A DNA stretch of 13,730 bases, taken from the NCBI GenBank assembly GCA_014729935.1, contig WJJB01000228.1:1-13730 (forward strand), written 5' to 3'. Each line of letters starts with the position of its first letter. The stretch's first letter is position 1. Source of the stretch: Candidatus Bathyarchaeota archaeon (GTDB taxonomy: Archaea > Asgardarchaeota > Lokiarchaeia > Sigyniarchaeales > Sigyniarchaeaceae). Shown in pieces: positions 6,249-13,311 of the stretch. Below the pieces are notes generated by a model. The model was not told the origin of the DNA, ran no database searches, and was given only the letters and a program-made list of their open reading frames with translations. The translations under genes were made by a program, and so were the position numbers.

Positions 6249-7532
6249 TTAATAAAGGTTATACCGTTTGGTTCTATCCTTGCCAGCCTTGAAGTTTTCA
6301 TAGGTTTCATTGGTGAATATGAATACCCTATCATTTTCCTTGACTCGTTCCTTCACCTTGATGGAAACCAGGACGTGGTTTTTTGAAGTTGCCACGGGTG
6401 TTTCGGTGACATCCTTCCCGTGGATTCGCATTGACGTGATTTCTTGGTGGAAATATGTCGTGGAACCCCTGCCCTTGAAGAAAATCTCATTTCCAAGCTT
6501 CAAGGATCCGTTGGTAAGGATGATCTTCACGACTTTCTTCTTGGAAAAGAAATCATTCACATATCCCACCTCTATCATCCTGAATTTCGAGACATTCCCG
6601 CGAATATCATGCTCAACATCCTTTTCGGTTGGACGCTGGAAAAAGAACCCGGTGGTGAATCCACGATTGAACACCTTGGACAGCTGGTCAAGCCAATTTG
6701 CAATCTTGTCCTTGGTATAGGTCCCTTCCTGGTAGCTATCCATTGCCTCCCGGTAGCACCTGGTGACCACCTCAACATAGTGCGGGTCACGCATGCGTCC
6801 TTCGATCTTGAAGGAACGGGCGCCTGTCATGAATAGCTCGGGAATATACTCGATCATGCAGAGATCCTTGGTGTTTAAAAACATCTTTCCATTGTAAAGG
6901 AATTCATTGTTCTCTTCATCGATCACGCGCCACCTGCGCCTACATGGTTGCACGCATCTACCTCGGTTCCCGGAAAAGGTATCTGAATCCATGCAATCCA
7001 GCGATAAATAACATCGACCAGATATCGATGTGCACATGGCACCATGCACGAAAATTTCTACCCCTGTAGTCGACAAACCTCCTGCGACCGCCTTGATCAT
7101 CTCCAAGGATAATTCCCTCGCCAAGATAACCCTTGTTGCACCTAAATCTTGGTAAAACTGGGCAGATAAAGTATTGCTCACGTTGGCTTGAGTTGATATG
7201 TGAAAGGGAATGCCAATCTCTCGTGCAACCTGTATCGCGGCGAGATCGTGCAAGATCGCTGCATCAATCCCGGCATCACTCGCGGCTTCCAAGGTTTCCC
7301 GGAGCACCTGTATCTCGTTATCGTAAATGATCGCGTTGACAGTGAGATACACCTCCAAGTCCCTATCATGACAATAATTCGTGACCTCTTGGAGCTCCTG
7401 AATATCAAAATTATCGGCTTGCTGTCGCAAGTTCAAGACGTGCGTACCAAAATACACTGCGTCGGCGTATTTCTCCGCGGCTTTCAATGATTGCCAGTTC
7501 CGGCACGGCGCGAGTAATTCTACCTTTTCCAT
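6249..7532 (-). CDS. Peptidase U32 family protein (TrhP/UbiU-like RNA or cofactor hydroxylation factor)
   Basis: The 427-residue product contains the peptidase U32 signature at 159-176, EIFVHGAMCTSISGRCYLS, with Cys167 and Cys174, then Cys180, Cys193, Cys197 and Cys225, which include the likely remaining iron-sulphur ligands. The N-terminal part, ELLAPCRNWQSLKAAEKYADAVYFG, and the strand VYLTVNAIIYD fit the TIM-barrel-like U32 domain; a smaller beta-rich C-terminal domain follows from about 330. Members once called collagenases mainly act as [4Fe-4S] proteins in prephenate-dependent hydroxylation of tRNA, rRNA or quinone precursors; the archaeal substrate is unknown. I start at ATG 7532 (MEKVELLAP), the conserved family start. 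The frame stays open 165 bases further to 7697, but that extension lacks family resemblance. The C-terminus ends in a basic stretch, KAGKDRTKRYNLY. Confidence 0.88.
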   Translation of the reverse strand: MEKVELLAPCRNWQSLKAAEKYADAVYFGTHVLNLRQQADNFDIQELQEVTNYCHDRDLEVYLTVNAIIYDNEIQVLRETLEAASDAGIDAAILHDLAAIQVAREIGIPFHISTQANVSNTLSAQFYQDLGATRVILARELSLEMIKAVAGGLSTTGVEIFVHGAMCTSISGRCYLSLDCMDSDTFSGNRGRCVQPCRRRWRVIDEENNEFLYNGKMFLNTKDLCMIEYIPELFMTGARSFKIEGRMRDPHYVEVVTRCYREAMDSYQEGTYTKDKIANWLDQLSKVFNRGFTTGFFFQRPTEKDVEHDIRGNVSKFRMIEVGYVNDFFSKKKVVKIILTNGSLKLGNEIFFKGRGSTTYFHQEITSMRIHGKDVTETPVATSKNHVLVSIKVKERVKENDRVFIFTNETYENFKAGKDRTKRYNLY

Positions 7533-7701
7533 ACCTACGGGTACAGGGAAAGCAATCCAGAAAAGGTTTTCCCATATCGGGAAGAATGAAGCCAACCATG
7601 GAAAAGGGACGCAACCGGAAAGATAGCTCGGTAAACCACTGAAAAAGGTTTTTTGGTCTGTGCTTGTCAATGCATATTGACCACAAAAGAGGAACATCCC
7701 A

Positions 7702-9126
7702 ATGAAATCATTTGATTACGTGTGTCCGTTCGTGCAATCAACGAGTAGTAGCAGCATCAAAGCAAGTTTCGATTTTGCATTTGACTTGACGGCAGCCATC
7801 ATCAAGCTTTTCTTTGAAACAAAGGGGAAAATCGAGAAAAAACTTGGTGATCTTACCAACATAGCAGTTGCCTACTGGCCGTTTTACATCGTGCCAATTA
7901 ACAATAACAATTCATATATCATCGAGGCGAAAAACTCGTACGAGCAAAAAGTTAAGACTCGAGTTGATTCTTCAAAGCTTCCCTCACTCCTGCAAGATGT
8001 GGATGAGGCGGACGTGGATCGCCTTGTTAAATCCCTTGAAAAGCACGTGAGCAAGGTGGAATCGCATCATAAATTCAACATGGAAGAGAAATCGATTTCA
8101 GGGTTTATCCCCCCGGATGCCTTCCTGAACTACTTCATCCATCTATTCAAAAGGGTGCAAGAACCGTACCTTGATAGCTTTTACCCGGTTTCACCTGAAC
8201 TCTCCGAGAGCGCAGTGCAATTCATCCATGATGACCTCCTGAATATCTTCGACGATACCGCCCTTGAATGGGCAAGAGATGATCTTGCAGAGTTCGAGAA
8301 GCTTTGCAACAAGTGGATTGGCAAGATAGAGACATTGATAGAGAACCAAGAATCAGATCCCATTGAATCTCTCAAGAAGAAGGGACAATGGAACTTCCCG
8401 ATCTTGGTGGAGGGAATCGATGCCACTGCTGCAAGCATGAAGGAGATGTTCTCGAAAATACGAGGGATGGCGAAACAAGAAAACCTGAAGGAAACCATCA
8501 TCCTCACCGATCGATCGATTAATAGCACCGATGATATCAAGAAAACCTTGGAAGATTACCGTGATGCCCTTGACCAGCTTGAACGGCAAATTCGGCATGA
8601 AGCAGATGAGATTGAAGCACAGAGGAAAGCATGGGAAGATGCCATTGCCGATTTACGAGATTTACTGGAACGCGAGCGGAACGCGGTCCAAGATTTCGAG
8701 GAAAGCGAAAAACTACGCAGGAGTAAATTTATCTCGGAACATACTTTTGCATTCAAGACAAGCAAGGTGGTCCTCTGTGGTGTCCCAGTATTCCTGCTAA
8801 ATTTCATGGATAAGAAGGGTAGGATGACCACGGAAGTCCGCACGCCCGTTATCTTGGAAGAAGTATCGCTGTTCCATAAGAACCCCTTCAAGGAACCAAA
8901 AGGATTTAGCGAGTTCGAAAAGCTTGTTAGCAATTGGATGCTTAAATCACAAAATGAATATGAAGTGCAATCGAACATCAAGAGCCAGGATTTGTTTTCC
9001 CTTCCTAATTTGTCCATCGAGGTAAGCAAGGGTATCGATGAGTTCAGGGATATGGGGTACTTGGATAAGAAGAAACATTCAAAGATCAGGGATGATGAGC
9101 TTCACCACCTGCTAAAAAAGGGATGA
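7702..9126 (+). CDS. Coiled-coil protein of unknown function, flanked by beta-rich segments
   Basis: I do not recognise this 474-residue protein. Three parts can be seen. Residues 1-125 include a hydrophobic beta-like segment, IAVAYWPFYIVPI (54-66), then a polar NNNN turn. Residues 135-260 are helical and acidic. Residues 275-345 form a strong coiled coil dense in Asp, Glu, Arg and Leu. A second hydrophobic beta-like segment, VVLCGVPVFLLNFMDKKG (356-373), followed by charged strands to about 390, mirrors the first; the C-terminus (440-474) is charged and helical. The two beta segments bracketing a coiled coil could pack together with the coil as a stalk. There is no signal peptide and no clear transmembrane helix, so it is probably cytoplasmic. 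The ATG has GAGGA eight bases upstream. It diverges from the U32 gene, 169 bases away. Confidence 0.8.
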   Translation: MKSFDYVCPFVQSTSSSSIKASFDFAFDLTAAIIKLFFETKGKIEKKLGDLTNIAVAYWPFYIVPINNNNSYIIEAKNSYEQKVKTRVDSSKLPSLLQDVDEADVDRLVKSLEKHVSKVESHHKFNMEEKSISGFIPPDAFLNYFIHLFKRVQEPYLDSFYPVSPELSESAVQFIHDDLLNIFDDTALEWARDDLAEFEKLCNKWIGKIETLIENQESDPIESLKKKGQWNFPILVEGIDATAASMKEMFSKIRGMAKQENLKETIILTDRSINSTDDIKKTLEDYRDALDQLERQIRHEADEIEAQRKAWEDAIADLRDLLERERNAVQDFEESEKLRRSKFISEHTFAFKTSKVVLCGVPVFLLNFMDKKGRMTTEVRTPVILEEVSLFHKNPFKEPKGFSEFEKLVSNWMLKSQNEYEVQSNIKSQDLFSLPNLSIEVSKGIDEFRDMGYLDKKKHSKIRDDELHHLLKKG

Positions 9127-9129
9127 TAT

Positions 9130-9236
9130 TTTTCCATCCTGTTGCATTCAAAAACGCTCTCCTTGCGGTGGGCTTGGCAACTTCCCCGCAACTAAACTAA
9201 AGGGGAAGGTTACCTTTCGCACCTTCGGATGGAAAA
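9130..9236. terminator. Nested inverted repeats between convergent genes
   Basis: The outer arms TTTTCCATCC (9130-9139) and GGATGGAAAA (9227-9236) are exact reverse complements. Inside them CTTCCCC (9181-9187) and GGGGAAG (9202-9208) form a hairpin with a 14-base loop. The left arm includes a T5 run right after the stop codon of the coiled-coil gene, and the right arm gives a T4 run for the glycosidase transcript on the other strand. A two-way terminator is the simplest reading. A small miniature-element remnant is the alternative; no target-site duplication was recognised. Confidence 0.45.
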
Positions 9237-9250
9237 TTGGGCATGGAAGC

Positions 9251-10651
9251 TTAGTTATCAAAATATCCAAGCCATTTCTTCTCCGCTTCAAACATTTCAG
9301 CAACCATTTCCCTCACTTCCCCCGGCGAACAGGTGCTTGCCGTGTTCGGGTCGAGCATGACCGCGTGGAAGATCTTTTCCTTGTCATGTTCCAAGGCACC
9401 CTCGACCGCTGCCTTTTGAACCATGATATTACTCGTGCACAATGCTTGGCATTGCGTGGGTAATTCGATTCCACCTTGGGGATGAATTCCGTGGAAATCC
9501 ACGAAGATCGGAACTTCCACGCAACAGCCTGAAGGAAGATTGGTTATTAGGGATGCGTTACGATTCATGACGTTCCCGTTGAACCTGAACGGCACGTTAG
9601 TTTCCATTGCATTGATGATATTGCTTGCATACTCTTGAGAGGGCGTTTTTTTGAAGGCCATCGATTCAGGTTGTTCTTGTACCTTTTCCTCTTGGTCCTT
9701 GGATGCCCTCGTGAAATTCTGCATGTCCACGGCATGCTCCAAGCTATCAAAACCGGTATCCGCACCCCTGTATTTTTCCAAGAGGTCCTTTCGCTTGCGA
9801 TAGTAAGGCAGGTACTCGCTGAGATGCCCGCTGGACTCAGTCATGTAAAAACCAGTGGCTTTCATCATGTCCCACCGGAGTTTTTCACTGCCCATGATTT
9901 CCGGCTCTTCCTTGTAATGCTGCCAAATTATGGGATAGGCGTCTTCCCAAGCGGCATCCTTCTTGGTGTAATCCTTGAACCACAATTCAAGGAACCATGC
10001 CATGTGATTGATGCCGGCGCAGAAAAACGAGAATTCCTGCGGTGCAGCGCCCACGTACATCCGTAACTGGTTCGACGTGCCTTGCACCCCGTGGCACAAG
10101 CCGACCGTGCTATCCTTGTTCCAACCAAAACCGTCCGATATGGCATTGCAATACCACGTGTTCATCGCCATTGGATTAGTGTAATTCAAAAAGATAGGTT
10201 TTGCTGCATTTTCCATCCCTGCATTATAACCAACCTCGTGCATGTTCGTGATGATTTGCTTGTACACTGGTGCAGACCGTAGGAACCTGAATACACCGCC
10301 AGGGCCCAATGTATCTCCCACGTTTTGGGTCACGCCATACTTGAATGGGATATCCACGTCTAACTTGTATGCCTCCCAACCGCCAACCATGAATGCCGCG
10401 ATAATGTATTTTGCATTGGCAATCGATTCCCTCTGATCCAGCGTGGCTTCGAATTCCACGTGTTCAAGCTCTTCGGGATGATCTGCCTTGTATTTGTTGA
10501 ATAATTCCAACATGTAATCCAAGCGGGGCTTGTTTATATCATGAAGGGAAATCAAGGTGTTTTTCCTCAACGCGGGGAAGGATAGTATATCGGTGACAAT
10601 GCCCTTGGTAAATCCCTTCGAACCAGCACCAATGAATGATATCTTGACCAT
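9251..10651 (-). CDS. Glycoside hydrolase family 4, alpha-galactosidase/alpha-glucosidase-like
   Basis: Family 4 glycosidases cleave glycosides by an unusual redox-elimination mechanism that needs NAD and a divalent metal. The 466-residue product shows the N-terminal Rossmann motif KISFIGAGSKG (3-13), GDTLGPGGVFRFLR (112-125), NYTNPMAM (156-163), the metal-binding Cys186 in GLCHGVQGT, and the metal-binding His216 in GINHMAWFLEL (213-223). The GDTLGPGG and HMAWFLEL forms point to the MelA/AglA side (alpha-galactosidase or alpha-glucosidase) and away from 6-phospho-beta-glucosidases; the exact substrate is not certain. I chose ATG 10651 (MVKISFIG) because AGATGAT, an SD-like match, lies just upstream; the ATG at 10660 adds only three residues. 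There is no secretion signal, so it acts inside the cell on imported sugars. Confidence 0.93.
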   Translation of the reverse strand: MVKISFIGAGSKGFTKGIVTDILSFPALRKNTLISLHDINKPRLDYMLELFNKYKADHPEELEHVEFEATLDQRESIANAKYIIAAFMVGGWEAYKLDVDIPFKYGVTQNVGDTLGPGGVFRFLRSAPVYKQIITNMHEVGYNAGMENAAKPIFLNYTNPMAMNTWYCNAISDGFGWNKDSTVGLCHGVQGTSNQLRMYVGAAPQEFSFFCAGINHMAWFLELWFKDYTKKDAAWEDAYPIIWQHYKEEPEIMGSEKLRWDMMKATGFYMTESSGHLSEYLPYYRKRKDLLEKYRGADTGFDSLEHAVDMQNFTRASKDQEEKVQEQPESMAFKKTPSQEYASNIINAMETNVPFRFNGNVMNRNASLITNLPSGCCVEVPIFVDFHGIHPQGGIELPTQCQALCTSNIMVQKAAVEGALEHDKEKIFHAVMLDPNTASTCSPGEVREMVAEMFEAEKKWLGYFDN

Positions 10652-10701
10652 GTGTATCATCTTTGCTTGATAATTGAGATGGGTTATTCTTGCACGCCCA
10701 A

Positions 10702-10710
10702 GATAAAAAC
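10702..10710 (-). promoter_or_regulatory. Possible TATA box for the family 4 glycosidase
   Basis: The minus strand reads GTTTTTATC about 50 bases before the start codon, so transcription would begin near 10680 with a short leader. The nine-base core GATAAAAAC is the same as in the inverted repeat at 1342-1352, which suggests a preferred TATA form in this genome. Confidence 0.4.
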
Positions 10711-10757
10711 TACACCTACCATTTTGAAGTATCGACCTTTGTTTTCAAGCATCAACA

Positions 10758-10765
10758 TTATAAAA
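10758..10765 (+). promoter_or_regulatory. Probable TATA box for the NifX-like gene
   Basis: TTATAAAA is a good archaeal TATA box. The start site would fall about 25 bases downstream, near 10787, giving a leader of roughly 35 bases that contains an AGGG just before the ATG at 10821. Confidence 0.5.
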
Positions 10766-10820
10766 CGATGCCAGATTCACCAATCTTGTACGATGAAGTC
10801 ACAATAAATTCAAGGGAACG

Positions 10821-11198
10821 ATGGCTACAATGAAAAAAATTGCTTTCCCGGTGAACGATCAGAAGGGCATAGATGGCACGATCTCTGGACATTTCGGCGC
10901 GGCAAAATATTTCTTCCTTGTTGACGTGGATGAACAATCTCGTGATGTAAAGGACCAATCCTTTATTGATAACCCACCGCACTCGCTAGGGGGATGCATG
11001 ATGCCAGTCAGGTTACTTGCTGAAAATGGTGCAAACATGCTCGTTGTTGGAGGTATCGGGATGCGCCCGTTGATGGGATTCAGGCAAGCAGGCATCACCG
11101 TCATGCATAATTCAAATCCAGATGTCACTATCGGTGCGCTGGTAAAGGATCTTGATAAACTCCCGATAATCGATCAATCCACCTGCGGCGGTCACTGA
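10821..11198 (+). CDS. NifX/NifB C-terminal-like, dinitrogenase iron-molybdenum cofactor family protein
   Basis: The 125-residue protein matches the Nitro_FeMo-Co domain found in NifX, NifY, VnfX and the NifB C-terminus: KKIAFPVND near the start, GHFGAAKYFFLVDVD (23-37) and a Gly-rich VVGGIGMRPL (76-85). It keeps candidate metal ligands at His24, His54 and Cys59 (NPPHSLGGC) and ends in CGGH (122-125), a tail common in stand-alone archaeal and anaerobic bacterial members. Those proteins are thought to bind iron-sulphur clusters or other metal cofactors, usually without any nitrogenase nearby, and none is seen here. The start at 10821 has AGGG four bases upstream; an ATG three codons on is the alternative. 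It converges on the synthetase-like gene, with 24 bases between stops. Confidence 0.9.
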   Translation: MATMKKIAFPVNDQKGIDGTISGHFGAAKYFFLVDVDEQSRDVKDQSFIDNPPHSLGGCMMPVRLLAENGANMLVVGGIGMRPLMGFRQAGITVMHNSNPDVTIGALVKDLDKLPIIDQSTCGGH

Positions 11199-11202
11199 AA
11201 AC

Positions 11203-11240
11203 ACCACGGATTGGGATACCACCTAATCCCGGTACGTGGT
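11203..11240. terminator. Two-way hairpin across convergent stop codons
   Basis: ACCACG (11203-11208) pairs with CGTGGT (11235-11240), and inside it GGGAT (11213-11217) pairs with ATCCC (11226-11230), with symmetrical four-base internal loops and an eight-base apex. The structure starts five bases after the NifX-like stop and covers the stop codon of the synthetase-like gene, so either transcript's 3' end would fold. There is no T-run. Confidence 0.5.
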
Positions 11241-12689
11241 CAAAAGGAACCTGATGTCATCAGGGAATACGATCCTGAAAACAGAATTTTGTGCCAGGTT
11301 TTTTACTTCTGCTTCCGTGTACCGTGCTCCAACGTCGCAAGCTACCATTGACACCCCCAAATCCGCGAATCGATGCGCGTAGGAAATGATTACCTGCACG
11401 TGGTCGGCATCATCAAGAAGGGGGACCGTCTTGAAAGGAATTACTAGTATCGTGTTGAAAAGTAGGTCCTCTCCTTTTTCATGCTGATCCTTTATGAAAT
11501 TGTAGAGCTCCTTCAAGGTTCCCTTGAATTGAGCATCGGTTACCGATCCCGTCATGTCAATGGGATTCTGCACGGAGGCAACATCAACCGTGTACTTCTT
11601 AAGTGATTCCTGCAAGGACTCCGGAAACAGGGGTAATTCCTTCCTTGCAGGATCAAGTTGGCTGGCGGCAGCAATGCCTGCCCCCCCCGTGATGGTGATG
11701 ATGCAACACTTGGTCCTCGGGAAGTTGGGAAGTATTGTTAGTGCAGCTATCCTGTTAAAAAATTCACGCTGCGTGGTGCACATCATTGCCCCCTTGGACT
11801 GGCGGAGAGCACCCCGCATGAGCTCGAAAGACGAGGCAAGTTTTCCCGTGTGGGATTTCGCGATTCTAGTGGTTAATTGATTGGTCTTCGCAAAGTACAC
11901 CACGACCGGCTTTTTTTTCGCAAGATCCTTGATGGCGAGATATGAATCCCTGCCAGGCATGAATTCCAGGTAAAACCCAACGCAGGTGGTTTCTGGGTCA
12001 TCAATTAGTTCCCGGATGAGCCTTACGAACGTGTCTTCAGGGGTTGAACCCGTGCCTAACACGAATTTAACAGCAGCAAACTTGCTCAAGAAATTGTACG
12101 TTTCTTCGCTCATCCCACCAGATTGCACGAAGACCACGGCTTTTCCAGGAAGTGATATCTCGGATCCAGCAGCGGGATCGGTGAATGATGAGTTCCACGC
12201 GTGCGTGAAAACCCCAAGCGTGTTGATCCCAAGAATTTCAAACCCTCTCTCGTTGGCAAGTGCTTTCACCACCTCTTCTGCACGCTCGCCTTCTTCATCC
12301 TTCTCACCAAACCCCCCAGAACTAATAATCACCGCTCTTACCTTGTTTTTAGGAATCTGCCTGAGGATATCAATCACATACTTGGAGGAAATCGTGATGA
12401 TCATTATCTCTATATTATCCACGCCAGAATCAAATACTGATTGAAGATTCTCATGCACGGGATGCATCTCGCCATTGATTTCCACCTTTCCTCCTTTATT
12501 ATTGATCAAGTGAAGCGGTATAATCCAAGAACGAACCTGGCTGTCCACGTATTCGAACACGCGTCTAACAAGGCCTTTACTAATATTCATGCCAAGGGAG
12601 TTGGGTTTCAATGATGTGGCGAGTGCGATGTTCTTCGGCCTGCAAATCACGTCAATCAATCGTCGTTGCTCTGGATCGTCTTTGGTCAT
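11223..12689 (-). CDS. Acyl-CoA synthetase (ADP-forming) alpha-subunit-like protein
   Basis: True ADP-forming acetyl-CoA synthetases turn acyl-CoA, ADP and phosphate into acid, CoA and ATP, with an alpha subunit (CoA-binding, phosphohistidine) and an ATP-grasp beta subunit. This 488-residue protein has the alpha architecture: a CoA-binding-like domain (about 10-160), a ligase-like domain (about 180-300) and a third domain to about 460. Clear matches are ISSGGFGEKDEEGERAEE (122-139), FVQSGGMSE (187-195), DPETTCVGFYLE (231-242), KKPVVVYFAK (259-268) and SHTGKLA (279-285), where His280 is the expected phosphorylated histidine. Two expected features have changed: the usual glycine-rich GAS after the first strand is ATSLKP, and the usual PNCLG is INTLG. 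The beta subunit is absent nearby. It may be a diverged paralogue with a regulatory or other acyl-CoA role. The ATG has an excellent AGGTGATC five bases upstream. Confidence 0.82.
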   Translation of the reverse strand: MTKDDPEQRRLIDVICRPKNIALATSLKPNSLGMNISKGLVRRVFEYVDSQVRSWIIPLHLINNKGGKVEINGEMHPVHENLQSVFDSGVDNIEIMIITISSKYVIDILRQIPKNKVRAVIISSGGFGEKDEEGERAEEVVKALANERGFEILGINTLGVFTHAWNSSFTDPAAGSEISLPGKAVVFVQSGGMSEETYNFLSKFAAVKFVLGTGSTPEDTFVRLIRELIDDPETTCVGFYLEFMPGRDSYLAIKDLAKKKPVVVYFAKTNQLTTRIAKSHTGKLASSFELMRGALRQSKGAMMCTTQREFFNRIAALTILPNFPRTKCCIITITGGAGIAAASQLDPARKELPLFPESLQESLKKYTVDVASVQNPIDMTGSVTDAQFKGTLKELYNFIKDQHEKGEDLLFNTILVIPFKTVPLLDDADHVQVIISYAHRFADLGVSMVACDVGARYTEAEVKNLAQNSVFRIVFPDDIRFLLTTYRD

Positions 12690-12770
12690 GGTAGATCACC
12701 TTTCACGGACCCGCGCGTGGTTCCCCATCACGCTGGTTTAGTGAGAAATATGCCACGGAATGTTTTAAAG
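12690..12770 (-). promoter_or_regulatory. Promoter and SD of the synthetase-like gene
   Basis: On the minus strand AGGTGATC lies directly before the start codon, the strongest SD in the window and a near-perfect match to the 3' end of archaeal 16S rRNA. A CTTTAAAA TATA-like box at 12763-12770 would place the start site near 12738 and give a leader of about 50 bases. Confidence 0.5.
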
Positions 12771-13107
12771 ATTCCCTTGCGTCTTGAATCTCGAGAAGAT
12801 CTTCCGGAGCGTTGTGAAGTGCTAATCATTCCTCTTGCAGGTGAAGAAATGCGGTCAAACTCGCGCCAATGAAATACCGAGAAAAGTTTCAACAGGATAG
12901 ACTCGAAAAGCAAATTTAATGACGTGATCGTGCTCGAATTGGAAACTCTTCGCCACGGTTTCAATCCACCTTACCGAAGATCATTTTTGATCGCGGGTTC
13001 CGGTGGGCGTCTTTTACACGGCAATCGAAAAACCGTCCTAGATTATCGTGGGAAAATTCGATGCTTGGCCCTTTCAATCAGGATTTTACCCGTTTTCCGC
13101 CAGAAAG
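12771..13107. other. Intergenic region, possible eroded IS605 interior
   Basis: No convincing gene is seen. A plus-strand frame is open without an early ATG from 12923 to a TAG at 13118-13120, at the same place relative to the right-end hairpin as the tnpB stop at 126-128. Its last residues, NQDFTRFPPESHVL, resemble the variable tails of TnpB proteins, but no catalytic motif precedes them, so this would be only a decayed remnant. A short frame, 12750-12872, encodes about 40 residues and matches nothing I know. Confidence 0.3.
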
Positions 13108-13141
13108 CCACGTCCTTTAGTTAGGCAGTGGTAGTTCAAAG
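13108..13141 (+). mobile_element. Solitary IS200/IS605-type right end
   Basis: This 34-base stretch matches 116-150 at 32 positions, with two substitutions and one missing T in the loop. CCAC (13108-13111) pairs with GTGG (13128-13131), and GTC (13112-13114) with GGC (13124-13126) through one G-T wobble, leaving A13127 bulged exactly as in the other copy. TTCAA follows at 13135-13139. The remnant has no recognisable tnpB catalytic region or left end in the window. It lies in the same orientation as the first copy and about 170 bases upstream of trmI. Confidence 0.65.
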
Positions 13142-13311
13142 AGTCCACGAGCCTCCCACGGCCGAAAACTTGGCTCCACGGTGCTAATCGCACACTACCC
13201 ACCCCCTGCCAGTGCAACCACTTGACTCTCGGGTGAAGCCACTTTTTCATGGAACTCACGTGTATGTCGCTCATCCTTAATAGGTTCATCCGGATCAGTC
13301 TTGTTTCCGAG

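Noticed and set aside
7533..7697. N-terminal extension of the U32 protein with a hydrophobic, signal-like stretch
   Set aside because: The family starts at MEKVELLAP (ATG 7532). The extension has no family resemblance and would begin five bases from the divergent gene's ATG.
10821..11198. Evidence for nitrogen fixation
   Set aside because: Stand-alone members of this domain family are common in organisms without nitrogenase, and no nif gene is present in the window.
12728..12964. A 78-codon minus-strand frame upstream of the synthetase-like gene
   Set aside because: It overlaps the likely promoter and SD leader of that gene, has a low-complexity Ser/Arg composition and resembles no family.
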